From positions 62,001-126,000 of the forward strand of contig RSEH01000095.1 of assembly GCA_006503475.1 (NCBI GenBank): a stretch of DNA of 64,000 bases, written 5' to 3'. The stretch is from Stentor roeselii. Taxonomy: Eukaryota; Ciliophora; Heterotrichea; Heterotrichida; Stentoridae. Below are positions 46,501-55,491 of this stretch, piece by piece (within the stretch, counting starts at the first letter, position 1; every line of letters starts with the position of its first letter). The notes beneath the pieces are model-generated. The model was not told where the DNA came from. It made no database searches and saw only the letters and a list, made by a program, of their open reading frames with translations. Both the position numbers and the translations under genes were made by a program.

Positions 46501-47264
46501 GCAATGCGAGGATCTGTCGCCATTGCCTCATAAAGCAAGAAAAGTGATTCATAGTTCGGAACAGTCCCAACATCAATCAGCATCACGTAAGTCGGATGAA
46601 AATGTGGGCAGAATCCTCCAAAGAACCAAAGATGAGAATTCAACTTTCTCTTATTTTTCTGCTTCACACAAAAAATTAAATTCAAAAAAACCTTCGGATT
46701 ATTTTGATATCTTAACTTCTGCTCGAAACAATGAGCGAATTCATCATGTTCTGTTTCATCTTTTAACTTACATTTTACCAGATCTTCTACTTTGAACTTT
46801 TCAGTGATTTCATCAACAACGAAGTAATTTTCGAAGAAACTTTTAAATTTAGAGAAGGTTGAGTTGAAAGTTTTCATTCCATCGACAATAAAAACGCAAA
46901 CGATATGTTTCAAGTCGATTCCTGCAGTTAAAAATGATTCCATGTTATCAATAATTCCACTGAGAGTGTTTGAAAATTCTTCAATTCCTTCATTGTACAT
47001 GGTCACCAGAATAAAAAAGTCACAGCGTGTCGACTTGCTAGTCTCTGCATGATACCGGGCAAGGATTGACCCTTCAGGAAAAGGCGAATGTTCTGAGTCT
47101 TCAGGCTGAGGATTTGAATTCAAAGGGTCAGGAACTGCAAGCAAGCCATGAGCCCTCTTCAATGAAAGTACTTCTTTACCATCAAGAGCTCTTGTATGCA
47201 TTTCTTTCGCTAGCTTCACCACATGGTAGTTAATATTTTCATCATAAATCAAGGCTTCTACCAT
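43503..47264 (-). CDS. Chitin synthase with long disordered C-terminal tail
   Basis: A 1253-residue membrane GT2 enzyme that polymerises GlcNAc from UDP-GlcNAc. Motifs: ILVTMYNEG at about 85-93, LIDVGT at 229-234, TGDR at 341-344 (usually EDR; catalytic Asp kept, Glu replaced by Gly) and QRRRWING at 382-389. Several membrane helices lie between about 416 and 690. The remaining 560 residues are acidic/Ser-rich with a striking run of KEKK/KKGKK repeats at about 795-825, probably a cytoplasmic regulatory tail. Heterotrich relatives (folliculinids) build chitinous loricae, and cyst walls may contain chitin. The start is 35 bp from a divergent start. Confidence 0.93.
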   Translation of the reverse strand: MVEALIYDENINYHVVKLAKEMHTRALDGKEVLSLKRAHGLLAVPDPLNSNPQPEDSEHSPFPEGSILARYHAETSKSTRCDFFILVTMYNEGIEEFSNTLSGIIDNMESFLTAGIDLKHIVCVFIVDGMKTFNSTFSKFKSFFENYFVVDEITEKFKVEDLVKCKLKDETEHDEFAHCFEQKLRYQNNPKVFLNLIFCVKQKNKRKLNSHLWFFGGFCPHFHPTYVMLIDVGTVPNYESLFLLYEAMATDPRIAGCTGELRPLQRTIFDRLIGYQVVEYKLNGIFERTFESVTGLITYLPSTFSAYRWDALQGEPLWSNYFLSILYPEKLNLVNANIYLTGDRMLSYAIFTQKQSNYLFRFVREATADTDVPESFPVLMYQRRRWINGTFFGIYHLFKNYSKLIRTNHSWFRKVIFTFQLSYIMLSVINNWIIVASLYLFISISIRTAIGLNRSLAYDPGNIVMQFYMFLLVMIVIMSYGTKPERIETYMKWIYIAFTAFIFISIMTTLYSLNLTKYPDWVFYAFIAVLLCFVVGSTLHFSIATLLKYMFHYICAYPTFINVLNIYAVCNIHEVTWGSRPDFPTTEERKRTDEYEHHRTRWVILWVVSNVGYYALVMATSNDTGMYYLYVTMAIITIIYSIKFVGSIVYLFQEWFCRKKLSKVKNLDKIINNRNQAIKLQKKNKKRLEKSFSIRTKKAKIHAESIIMQTECDSKEKKESTVKIDDLKVSSATIFPAEASIKKESEVVNQNLYEEEKVPKKPKKEKKSRKKPKKEKKEKKEKKGKKGKYEKKMLIDLEESPKPNQEKEKNSLSHSEVYDFSQPAKNLPLNEEKSPSSKPSVYALAHQWTGSNNEDQNKSALFEFDSPVINPIKIEFSEQDLSSESSEDKSENPLPLLKPSVVSPPAELKKLSNNISSRATPIFPVQIDPFPISPESKELIKKDSKKQTLLQDFEQDFSPIKKKGEKFYQDDEFFPEKKEENSFFSPTPEKFVKNTLNKKNNDSEDDSSNSSFLSEKKEIKAINRNKDEKTQNVKPAVVHKIENSNLLDLTPKDLSGFAAGDKKNTLESNRSKFEYNQKEDLSDFSSRLNKPETSFKPKQIDFNKDSKSFKQGRELSDLNENHSKNQEISDFKPKEKGFINFFDGIEDEFQSFNNISSGFKSDLSGFEPAKDIKKGSSKANLKSGLDLTPQSEEKDLFEPGVLADQRYKLSIPIKRLSTMTGLLIKRLREIEEGKKPEAEEAEKIRTAMIELKK

Positions 47265-47299
47265 TTATTAACCAGCTTCCTTAAACCTGTTCATTATAA
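47265..47299. promoter_or_regulatory. 35-bp head-to-head intergenic region
   Basis: Separates the start codons of the chitin synthase gene (minus) and the large ARM/coiled-coil gene (plus). It must carry, at least in part, both promoters, and both sides show a local ATAAATG-like start context. Confidence 0.5.
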
Positions 47300-50200
47300 A
47301 TGGAAATAAGTGAAACTCTAGCCCATTACCTCAAATCTCTCGACCTTGCCGACCCTTTAAAATCAGAAAAAACTTTCAAACTCTCTGAATCTGACTTCGA
47401 ACTTTTTCGGTCAGGTCAGCAGTTCTTTCCACTTCTGAAACAGTTACCGATTCCTGAGAGTCTTTCTTCTCAAGACTTGCTGAAAAACTTCAAATCGAGT
47501 ACTGCGAAGTTGTATAACTGGAAAGTTATCTTTAAGTTGCTGTCGTCGATTAACATTGAAGTAGACCCTGACTGGCAACAACAGATTTTAAATGGCGACA
47601 GCGATTTGATTATATCTTTACTAGAGAGAATAATGAAGAAGCATAAAAAACTCGTTTCTCCATCAAGAGCGAGAGGGAAGCGTCCACGACTGGCGCCGGA
47701 AGGCGCGCTTTACATTGAGACGATTGACCCGAAACGAGAGCTGATGATGAGCAACTCGTGTTTAGAGTTCCTTATCTTGAGTTTCTGTCAAAGCTTTGAA
47801 ATCCCTCCAAAGCAAGCAGCTGGTCTTTTAACGCAGAATAACAAGTTCCTCGCTCATATCATCGTCAAAGGTCTCAAAGGAAGTCATGAAAAAGTCCAGA
47901 ACTGGCTTGTTTTAATCACTTCAAAATTTACTAAAGTTAAACTTCTCATTGAAAATGAAATCAATAAAGGCTCTTTGCAACTTGTGTTAAATGCTGTAAA
48001 ACCTGCTCTGTTATCAAAACAAATGAAAACTATTGAAAAATGTGCTGATTTTTTAAAACTTGTTTTCTTGGAAATCGATGCAAATGATGTGCTTTGGGAC
48101 TGGCTTTGCAATGATACTCTTGAACTCTGTGCTTTGGCACTTAAGAGAAGTGATGAATACGTCGGAGCTAGCATTGCTCGGGTCTTTTTGGCATTGACTG
48201 CTGAACAACTTTTTGATGTGGTCAGCGAAAAAATCAAGAAATTTCTTGAAAACTCGGAATATTTGAAAAGTCTTCAAAATTTGTATATGGGACTTGTTGG
48301 TGACAAGGAAAAAATGAAGGAAAGTGGAATTGTTGACTTTTATCTTCATTTTGCTTTAAGTAATGTTGAGGTTGGGAAAAAGGAAGATAAGAGTAAGAAT
48401 TATTTTGGACTTGGAAAAGTTAATCTTGTGATTTGCCTTTGGAGGGACTTTTATTTGGAGGTTAATGAAAATGCGAATGAGATTCTAGTTGAGGTTAAGA
48501 GGTTGATGAAGGATTGCTCGATTAATACGAAGATTTTACTTTTAGGGCAACTTTTTGATTTGATTTATAGGTTTTATCAGGAAAAACATGAATCTGCGTC
48601 GATTGTGTTGAAAACTCTTATTTTTTCTTTGGTGGAAAATTATGAAAATGAAAATTTGAGAGAGTTCTTGATTTATAATTTCATCTTGTTGATGGAAAAT
48701 ATTGAAAGCTTGCCAATCGCTGCTATTTTAGACCCGCTGCTTAAACAGATTCAGTATTTTCAGTCGATTAGGTTTACTGTGGTGGACCATGAGTTTTTTT
48801 TAACTGTTTCCCGACATCCAAAGACCTCAGTTGAGAACCTAGTTATTCTACTCGATATACTCAGCAAGGCCTTTTTAGAAGATTTGCTCTACTCAAAAGC
48901 TTGCGAATTTTCAATTCTCTACATAATCGGTACATTTTTCGATAAAAACCCAATAGCTGAATACACTTTCAAGCTATGCGATCTAACTTTTTCCTTAATT
49001 TCTTCAGCTGATCTTGAAAAGTTTTCAAAACCTTCTCAAAAGTCAGGATTTCCAAGTAAAACTGCTTCGACTTCAGAAGTTGAAATAAATATTAACATCG
49101 CTCATCGAAAAAGAATAATTTTTGATCTTTTCAGCAAATTAATAAAGCTGAGGAATCTGGAGTTAAACGAACATATTAAAAAAGCTGCATTAATTAATAA
49201 CTGGACTTACAAAAAAACGACTAAGATTAACTTAAAAGGATTCGAGGTCTTGCTGGGTTTCTTTGGAGACCCTGAAGAATTAATCAGGGCTTTTGAAATT
49301 AATGCTGTTGAACCTTATCAGGAAAGTCCTCAGTCTGAGCAAAATATTGTTGCCTATAAACCACCAGCCATAACAGGCCGAGCAGCAGAAGACATAGAAA
49401 AGATAAAAAACCAGCGCAAAGCCGCACTAGAAAAAAAGGCTAAACTCGAAGAAGAACATCGAAAAAAGCAACAAAAACTTTACGAATCCGCTAAAAACGA
49501 CGTAAACAACATGTTAAGCAAGCAAGAAAAAATCGGCATTCTAGATAAAAACGATTCAATCCTCATAACTTCCACCCCGGTTGAATACTTCGACTTATCA
49601 CAAGAGCCAAAAAACGAGTTAGAAATAATAGAAAAAATTTCAAAACGTTTCGCCCTTCCTTTAAAACTTCTTTTCAACAAGTACTGCAAACCTGTCATCA
49701 TCAAACAAAAGCCAGATCTAGGAAGTTTCGACGAAAATCATCTTAACGAAGCCCAGATAATGAACCTGTTAAAAGGCGAGCAGATAGTTCCTCAGAAGCT
49801 CAGAAGAGAAGACGCCTTGTGGGTCTTAAAAGAAACTTGTCGACGAGAAACTGGTTTAGACGTTCTGAAAATTTCTAGAAAAAACTTCGCTTTTACCTTG
49901 TTTCAAGTCGCTGGGAATGTCTTTCGTGATGATGATTTTTTTGAAATCACTCCTCTCGCTGCTCGATTTTATCAAATGATTGTGTTTTTTAGAAGTATTG
50001 AAAAAAGTTTTAAGGTTTATGATGAACCTGACCCGGGAACTGCTGATAGAGAAGTTATCAATTTTTTGAATGAGAAATTGAAAAATGATCCTGGGTTTCC
50101 TTTGCCTCATTGTGTGTTTAAGTGTGTTGATTATGAGTTTGAAGTGAATTATTCGGTTCCTAAAGTGGTTAAAATTAAAAAGGCGCAAAAATTTTCTGTT

Positions 50201-51388
50201 GAAATTATTGACTCGATTCTTTTTGATGCTCTTCAAGTTCATTTTTTAAGACCGTCGCTTAAATCGATTCCGATTACTATTGCTAGGGGGGCGAATATCT
50301 CGGAAAATCCGAATATTCCTGTTTTACCGATTTATTTGAGTGTTTCTCCGAATATGAAGTATAATATTTTGAGGTTTTCTGATAAGTATTCGATGGATGC
50401 ACTTGTTGAGACTGGAAAAGTATTGGAAGAAGTTTTGGGGTCAGTAGTTTCAGGGAAAGTCCTAAAATTTTCCCTTGGTAACACCAGTTTCAAAAACAGC
50501 TTCCTTAAGCAAAAAGAACTAGAAACTCTCGAGATTGAGAATCGAAAAGCCAAAGCAGAATCTCTAAGAAAACAAAGAAAAGCCCAGCTAGATGATTTTT
50601 TAAAACAAAAACGTGCTGAAATCGATAAACAAGAAGAAAACGAAGTGAAAGAAAAAGAGCTAAAAACCCAGCAAGAAAATAAAAAACAAATGGAAGCAGA
50701 AGAAAAAAGACAAAAAGCGAATTACGAGAAGAAAAAAATGATCGAAGAATGGAAATTCAAGAAAATTGAAGAAGAAAAAGAAAAAACTTTAAAACTCGAA
50801 AAGGAAAAAAAACCAGTAAAAAGTGCTTCACAGTCTTTACTTCCACTACTCAACAAGCGTCTGACAGAAATCACAAAAAAATCTAAAAAAGACGACCCAG
50901 TTCCAACTCCCAACACAAAAACCTCAAACCTAACTCTAAAAAAAGTTTTAAGTGAATCAAGGCGCCACGCTGAATTCGAGCAACGTCGAAAAGATCAATT
51001 TTTCGAGTACTTTAACCAAAGTCAAGTACGCGATCAGGTCTCTCAATACTCTTCATCATTAAAAGTTATTTTTATCCAGCAGTTAAAGCTTTCAATGAAC
51101 ACCTCAGACCCTGAATCCGGTCTCAACTTCAAAGGTCTTAACAAGTTCTGCCTTGATTATTCCATTCAACCGACACTGGTGACGACATCTTTCATCAACT
51201 CTTCCTTCAACCGTCTAACAAAAGACAAAAACAAGTTCATCAACTTTGAAGACTTTTTAGAATTTTTAGCAGAAGTTTCATTTTCAGCTGAGTCCCTGAA
51301 AGAAAAAGATAATGACTCAGTTCTCTTCACTTCTCTGATGCGACATATGAAGATAACTCTCGAGAAGCCTCTTAAGAAGAAGTCTTAG
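47300..51388 (+). CDS. Very large helical-repeat and coiled-coil protein, possibly ciliary
   Basis: A 1362-residue intronless protein. The first 60 residues (LAHYLKSLDLADPL...SGQQFFPLLKQL) look like a calponin-homology-like or DUF1042-like fold, tentatively. Residues 70-660 are ARM/HEAT-like helical repeats. A coiled coil follows (about 695-740), then a folded domain (770-1040), a long charged coiled coil (1075-1175) and an EF-hand-like C-terminal pair (LNKFCLDYS...LTKDKNKFINFEDFLEFL). The DKNKFINFEDF loop may bind calcium. The architecture resembles large axonemal proteins, but no named orthologue is recognised. Confidence 0.8.
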   Translation: MEISETLAHYLKSLDLADPLKSEKTFKLSESDFELFRSGQQFFPLLKQLPIPESLSSQDLLKNFKSSTAKLYNWKVIFKLLSSINIEVDPDWQQQILNGDSDLIISLLERIMKKHKKLVSPSRARGKRPRLAPEGALYIETIDPKRELMMSNSCLEFLILSFCQSFEIPPKQAAGLLTQNNKFLAHIIVKGLKGSHEKVQNWLVLITSKFTKVKLLIENEINKGSLQLVLNAVKPALLSKQMKTIEKCADFLKLVFLEIDANDVLWDWLCNDTLELCALALKRSDEYVGASIARVFLALTAEQLFDVVSEKIKKFLENSEYLKSLQNLYMGLVGDKEKMKESGIVDFYLHFALSNVEVGKKEDKSKNYFGLGKVNLVICLWRDFYLEVNENANEILVEVKRLMKDCSINTKILLLGQLFDLIYRFYQEKHESASIVLKTLIFSLVENYENENLREFLIYNFILLMENIESLPIAAILDPLLKQIQYFQSIRFTVVDHEFFLTVSRHPKTSVENLVILLDILSKAFLEDLLYSKACEFSILYIIGTFFDKNPIAEYTFKLCDLTFSLISSADLEKFSKPSQKSGFPSKTASTSEVEININIAHRKRIIFDLFSKLIKLRNLELNEHIKKAALINNWTYKKTTKINLKGFEVLLGFFGDPEELIRAFEINAVEPYQESPQSEQNIVAYKPPAITGRAAEDIEKIKNQRKAALEKKAKLEEEHRKKQQKLYESAKNDVNNMLSKQEKIGILDKNDSILITSTPVEYFDLSQEPKNELEIIEKISKRFALPLKLLFNKYCKPVIIKQKPDLGSFDENHLNEAQIMNLLKGEQIVPQKLRREDALWVLKETCRRETGLDVLKISRKNFAFTLFQVAGNVFRDDDFFEITPLAARFYQMIVFFRSIEKSFKVYDEPDPGTADREVINFLNEKLKNDPGFPLPHCVFKCVDYEFEVNYSVPKVVKIKKAQKFSVEIIDSILFDALQVHFLRPSLKSIPITIARGANISENPNIPVLPIYLSVSPNMKYNILRFSDKYSMDALVETGKVLEEVLGSVVSGKVLKFSLGNTSFKNSFLKQKELETLEIENRKAKAESLRKQRKAQLDDFLKQKRAEIDKQEENEVKEKELKTQQENKKQMEAEEKRQKANYEKKKMIEEWKFKKIEEEKEKTLKLEKEKKPVKSASQSLLPLLNKRLTEITKKSKKDDPVPTPNTKTSNLTLKKVLSESRRHAEFEQRRKDQFFEYFNQSQVRDQVSQYSSSLKVIFIQQLKLSMNTSDPESGLNFKGLNKFCLDYSIQPTLVTTSFINSSFNRLTKDKNKFINFEDFLEFLAEVSFSAESLKEKDNDSVLFTSLMRHMKITLEKPLKKKS

Positions 51389-51397
51389 TCTAATTAA

Positions 51398-52825
51398 CTA
51401 TGATTTAGTCATCAATCGTCGAATCTCATTCTTGTCAAGTCCTTTCGTCTCAACCATATCAATGCAGAAGTAAACAGTTCCTAACAGGTTAAGCCCTGCG
51501 AATATAAAGAAAGTGATATACATTCCTGCAGCTTCCAACACCAATGGAAAAGTAAAAACAACGATAAAAGCTGAAAACCAATTCACAAAAATGCAAATTC
51601 CGATCGCTCTTGTCGGAAGGATCTCTCCGCAATAAATCCAACAAATAGGTCCAATCGACGCTTCAAAACAAAAGATGAAAAGCATGATAAAGATTATTGA
51701 AGGAGCTGAACCTGCCTTACTGAAAGGACTAGAAAAGAACCCCATTAAAAACAAACAAACAGTCATTCCAATCCCTCCATAAAATATCAGCTTTTTTCTT
51801 CCAACTTTTTCAATAAGTGGAAAAAGTCCTAAAGTAGATGCCATGTTCACGATTCCAACTATCAATGTAAAAACTCGCGCCATGAAGACTCCATCAGCGA
51901 TTGAACTGAAGATTGTTGTGCTGTAGTTTAAAATCGCGTTTATTCCTGAAAATTGTTGGAAAAAGTTTATCATACATCCAAGTCGGATTAGTTTTCCAAG
52001 TTTGTTCTTGCAGAGAAGGATGTCTGAGTAACTCGCCTCTTCTTCGCCTTTTCGAGTACCGTCTACACCCATTTCGACCATGCTTTTTTTGTTGGCGTCT
52101 TCGAGTCTTTTGAGGATTTTAGCGGCGGAACTTTCTTCGTATACTTGTTTTAGACTTTCTAAGGCTTTGTCGTAAACGGCTCTTTCTATCAGCCAGTTTG
52201 GAGTCTCGTGTTTGTAAACCATCATGAAGCTTAGTAATTGGATCAGAGCGAAAATAGATTGAAAGGCGAAGACTACCATCCAGAGATAGTTTAAAGGGTT
52301 ATTGTTGAAGTCTCCTGTTGGAAGCATTAGCGCAAGTGCGTATGAAATTACAATTCCCAGAGTCACTTGTAGCTGGACTATGCCTCCTACCTTGCCAGCT
52401 ACAGCTAAAGGTGCTGTTTCGTTGATGTAGAGAGGGACGACACATGCGAAGATCCCTGAACAAAAGCCCAGCAGAAGTCTTCCTATTGCGAATGTTGCGG
52501 TTGTAGGAATAATTACGATTCCTGAAGATATAAAAACTAAGAGATCAGTAAGCATCAAAGACTTACGCCTTCCGAACCTTTTCACCATATAGCCAGAAAA
52601 GAGCGCTCCAAACATCGCGCCTAAAGACATAAATGATGACATCAGCATGATGTAAGTCTTTTTTTCACTTCCACTCCAGCCAAGAGTAGCTGCAACTGAA
52701 GGCTGCGCGGAAGTGAAAACTCCGATGTTATACCCGAAGATGAATGAACCCCAACTCGCGTTGAAGGCAAGTTTCCAAACTTTAGAGACGGAAAATCCTT
52801 GGCTTTGAAGGGCTTCTGAGGACAT
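51398..52825 (-). CDS. Sugar transporter, major facilitator superfamily (GLUT-like)
   Basis: A 475-residue 12-helix transporter of the sugar porter family. Signatures: GYNIGVF in helix 1, VKRFGRRKS in the loop after helix 2, GRLLLGFCSGI then VPLYINETAP (PLYxxE), QLQVTLGI in helix 5, QQFSGINAILNYSTTIF in helix 7 (QxSGxNxxxYYS) and EKVGRKKL in the 8-9 loop. The central loop is about 50 residues. The length matches GLUT1 (492). It probably moves hexoses across the plasma or a vacuolar membrane; the exact substrate cannot be read. Its stop is 9 bp from the convergent stop of the large gene. Confidence 0.95.
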   Translation of the reverse strand: MSSEALQSQGFSVSKVWKLAFNASWGSFIFGYNIGVFTSAQPSVAATLGWSGSEKKTYIMLMSSFMSLGAMFGALFSGYMVKRFGRRKSLMLTDLLVFISSGIVIIPTTATFAIGRLLLGFCSGIFACVVPLYINETAPLAVAGKVGGIVQLQVTLGIVISYALALMLPTGDFNNNPLNYLWMVVFAFQSIFALIQLLSFMMVYKHETPNWLIERAVYDKALESLKQVYEESSAAKILKRLEDANKKSMVEMGVDGTRKGEEEASYSDILLCKNKLGKLIRLGCMINFFQQFSGINAILNYSTTIFSSIADGVFMARVFTLIVGIVNMASTLGLFPLIEKVGRKKLIFYGGIGMTVCLFLMGFFSSPFSKAGSAPSIIFIMLFIFCFEASIGPICWIYCGEILPTRAIGICIFVNWFSAFIVVFTFPLVLEAAGMYITFFIFAGLNLLGTVYFCIDMVETKGLDKNEIRRLMTKS

Positions 52826-53117
52826 TTATAAGTTCTAGAACTTTAAATTAACCAGTGGATAATTGAGAGAATAATCAACGATTTAGATAGTAGAAGAAAT
52901 GTTAATCTTGAAGAAGATTACAATATAATAAGATAAGTGAGAATAGTAAAGAAATAGTTTAAAGGCTTTCCAAGATAATTAATTCAACAGAAAATGGCCA
53001 AAGTAGGGTAGACCCAGTTTTGACTGTTCAAGAAATTTGTCAATGAACATGAGAAATGATTAAACCAGATTAAATAAGGTTTATTTCTATAAGTTTAAAA
53101 ATCTTTACATCAAGTCT

Positions 53118-54626
53118 TTACTGAATCTTCCGACTTATGCGAAAAGTTCTATTATTCACAGGCTGAGTATACTTATAAAATTCTCTGACCTTATCCCCAA
53201 CAAGACACCTGATCAAATGAAAAAGTCCGATTTTCTCCCCTTCACCAGGGTCCATCTGATACAAGGCTGTGATTCTTTTAACTTCAGAGACAGTAATTTC
53301 CTTAACAACCTCAGAAAGTGCTGAAATTTTATCCTTAAGACCTGAAAACTGAAGATAAAATCCTTTCTCAGGACTTTCACTAACTTTTTCACAGTTTTCA
53401 CCCTCATCAACACTTCTGCCATCAGCATACTGCCCGACACTTGACTGACTGATAGACCTGAGACGAGATCTGACATTTCTGTAAAGTTCTCTTTCATCTG
53501 AAATTGAGAATTTCGTTCTTTTATTTCTTATTTCTTTCTTCACCGCTTCTAACTTTTTCGTGAAATTTTCCATTTGCAGGTCTTTTTCAGCCATGGTAAG
53601 CAAAAACTGGCAGGAATCATCATCAAAGAACTTAGGAAAAGATGAGAACGGGACACATTCATTCATTTTCCATAAAGACTTGATGATCCATCTTAACCCG
53701 TCACTTCTGACGTCTTTTCCATCTTTCAACGCGCGGCAATAAAGAGCGACCATTTCTTCTCGATGACTTTTAAGAGATTTTTTGCATTCCTGCTTTTTGG
53801 TCTTTGTTATTTGAAGCAAGCCTCGTAAGTCCTCGATTTTCCGAGAATGGTATTCATGGACTTCTTGGTAATGTTTATGCAGGTCTTGCTTTTGTTGTCG
53901 AAGTTTCTCTTTTTGAATGAAGTATCGACTTTCTTCCCCTGGCTTCAGCATTTTTTTTCGGGCTTTTTCACTGAAAAGTAGCTCTTGGGCTTCTTGAGTG
54001 CTGACTTTTTTCAGATTTTCTCCGTGATTTCTTTGGAATTCTTCTAAGTCTTTTCGAAGTTTCGTGAGTTTTGCTTGGTTTTCATTGAAAAAGGTTTTTA
54101 ATTCAGTGATTTCTTGGTTTACTTTCAAGATTTTTACTTTTATTGAACTTTCAAGGTCCAGGTTCTGTTCAGTCGCTTGTCGTGTTTCACTGTTGGTCAG
54201 TTTTTTTTTTAACTTTTCAATGACGATGATGCTGTTGAAGACTCTTTCGAAGCTGTCTGCTTTTGGAAGAGGTTCTTGTGTCTGGTTCAAGGAAACTGAC
54301 CGAACTGAAACTCTTGAGTCGTTGATAAGAGTCGTTTTTCTCTTAAAGGTAAATTTTCGCTTTAGAGATGATTTTGGAGATTCGAGAATTTTCCAGTCTG
54401 ATAACTTTTTTACTGAATCTTCATATTCTTCTTTTTTAGACTTTTTTGAAGAAGATGATTTTGACTGACGACCTCGAAGAATCGTTTTCAGCTGCTCGGT
54501 CGAACTGAAGGTTTTGTTCTTCGGCTTTTCTGTAGATACCTCGATTTCGTAGTCGATGAAATCTGGAGGACATACGAAGATGTCATTGTTTGGGACATAA
54601 ACAGGTTTAAGTTTTATGGATTTCAT
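53118..54626 (-). CDS. Coiled-coil protein with conserved GLRWIIKSLW-type segment
   Basis: A 502-residue protein. Residues 1-130 are basic and Ser-rich. Coiled coil covers about 130-300 and 345-385. Between them, ALKDGKDVRSDGLRWIIKSL followed by VPFSSFPKFFDDDSCQFLL is a compact motif I associate with ciliate coiled-coil proteins (R-x-x-GL-x-WII-x-x-L...P-x-F-x-D-x-x-S). The C-terminal 120 residues are helical. The open frame begins three codons earlier with GTG; the first ATG (KSIKLKPV) is used here. Function unknown, plausibly cytoskeletal. Confidence 0.7.
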   Translation of the reverse strand: MKSIKLKPVYVPNNDIFVCPPDFIDYEIEVSTEKPKNKTFSSTEQLKTILRGRQSKSSSSKKSKKEEYEDSVKKLSDWKILESPKSSLKRKFTFKRKTTLINDSRVSVRSVSLNQTQEPLPKADSFERVFNSIIVIEKLKKKLTNSETRQATEQNLDLESSIKVKILKVNQEITELKTFFNENQAKLTKLRKDLEEFQRNHGENLKKVSTQEAQELLFSEKARKKMLKPGEESRYFIQKEKLRQQKQDLHKHYQEVHEYHSRKIEDLRGLLQITKTKKQECKKSLKSHREEMVALYCRALKDGKDVRSDGLRWIIKSLWKMNECVPFSSFPKFFDDDSCQFLLTMAEKDLQMENFTKKLEAVKKEIRNKRTKFSISDERELYRNVRSRLRSISQSSVGQYADGRSVDEGENCEKVSESPEKGFYLQFSGLKDKISALSEVVKEITVSEVKRITALYQMDPGEGEKIGLFHLIRCLVGDKVREFYKYTQPVNNRTFRISRKIQ

Positions 54627-54784
54627 GATTACCACAAACTTGCAGTTAATAAAGACGTTAAAAAAAAACTATTTAAAGTTATCTTCAATACAAATATCTT
54701 CAAATCTCCCAAAAAAGCAAAAATTTTCTTTATTCTCAAAAATTCCTTCAAAAGTTTTCCATTCAACCCAAATAAAACCAAGTA

Positions 54785-55453
54785 ATGGAAAAACCGAAAA
54801 ACCCGAAAGAGCCAAAAGAAAAAAGATCAGAAAACATAAACCAAGTCACAGTAAAGCTTTTTTACGGCGACGTAATAAAAGTGCCTTCAAGTGTCTTAGT
54901 ATGTCCGACCAACAAATCTCTTCAGCGCAATTCGGGAATGACGGAGCACATCATCAGGTCAGCAGGTGCCCGAGTGCACTACGACAAGAACAACTGGAGA
55001 CGTGAAAACGAAGCCTTAGGCGAGGGTGGAATTTTCGTGAACGGTGGTGGAAATATCCCGGTAAACCACATTTTCTTCACCAACGTTCCAGTCTGCAACA
55101 AAAGCAACCCAGAGCCGCAGGTAAAGCTTTTCATTTCCAGAATTCTTCAGAAGCTAGAAGAACTCCAAGCCGGCACCATAACAGTCCCTTGTCTTCCCAG
55201 AGAAGCTTATGGATACCTTCCTGAAAATTGCGCTTTTGGGTACTTATCAGCTCTTCAGGAATACCTTTCAAATACCCCTCATTCTCAGTTAAAAGAAGTG
55301 AAAATCGTCACCATTGACAAACAAGCGACTAAAATTTTCCTTGAAGAGTTTGATAGAAGGTTTGGAGAGAAAAAGGAAAAAAAAGGAATTTTTAGCTTTT
55401 TGAAGAGAAAAAAGAAGAAAGAAGGTGATGACTTGAATATTGAACTTAAATAG
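54785..55453 (+). CDS. Macro-domain protein
   Basis: A 222-residue protein. Residues 20-180 form a macro domain, an ADP-ribose-binding or hydrolysing fold: LFYGDVIKVPSSVLVCPTNK (the usual GDI...D.IVNAAN region), NSGMTEHIIRSAGARVHYD (usual GxDxAIHxAAG), GEGGIFVNGGGNIPVNHIFF, and LPREAYGYLPENCA (usual T-x-x-GYP). The catalytic Asn-Asn signature is altered (CPTNK for NAANx), so it may bind rather than cleave ADP-ribose. The C-terminal 40 residues are highly Lys-rich. It is divergent from the coiled-coil gene, with 158 bp between starts. Confidence 0.85.
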   Translation: MEKPKNPKEPKEKRSENINQVTVKLFYGDVIKVPSSVLVCPTNKSLQRNSGMTEHIIRSAGARVHYDKNNWRRENEALGEGGIFVNGGGNIPVNHIFFTNVPVCNKSNPEPQVKLFISRILQKLEELQAGTITVPCLPREAYGYLPENCAFGYLSALQEYLSNTPHSQLKEVKIVTIDKQATKIFLEEFDRRFGEKKEKKGIFSFLKRKKKKEGDDLNIELK

Positions 55454-55491
55454 TAAAGGATATTGATTAGTGTTTAAAGATTTATAAACTC

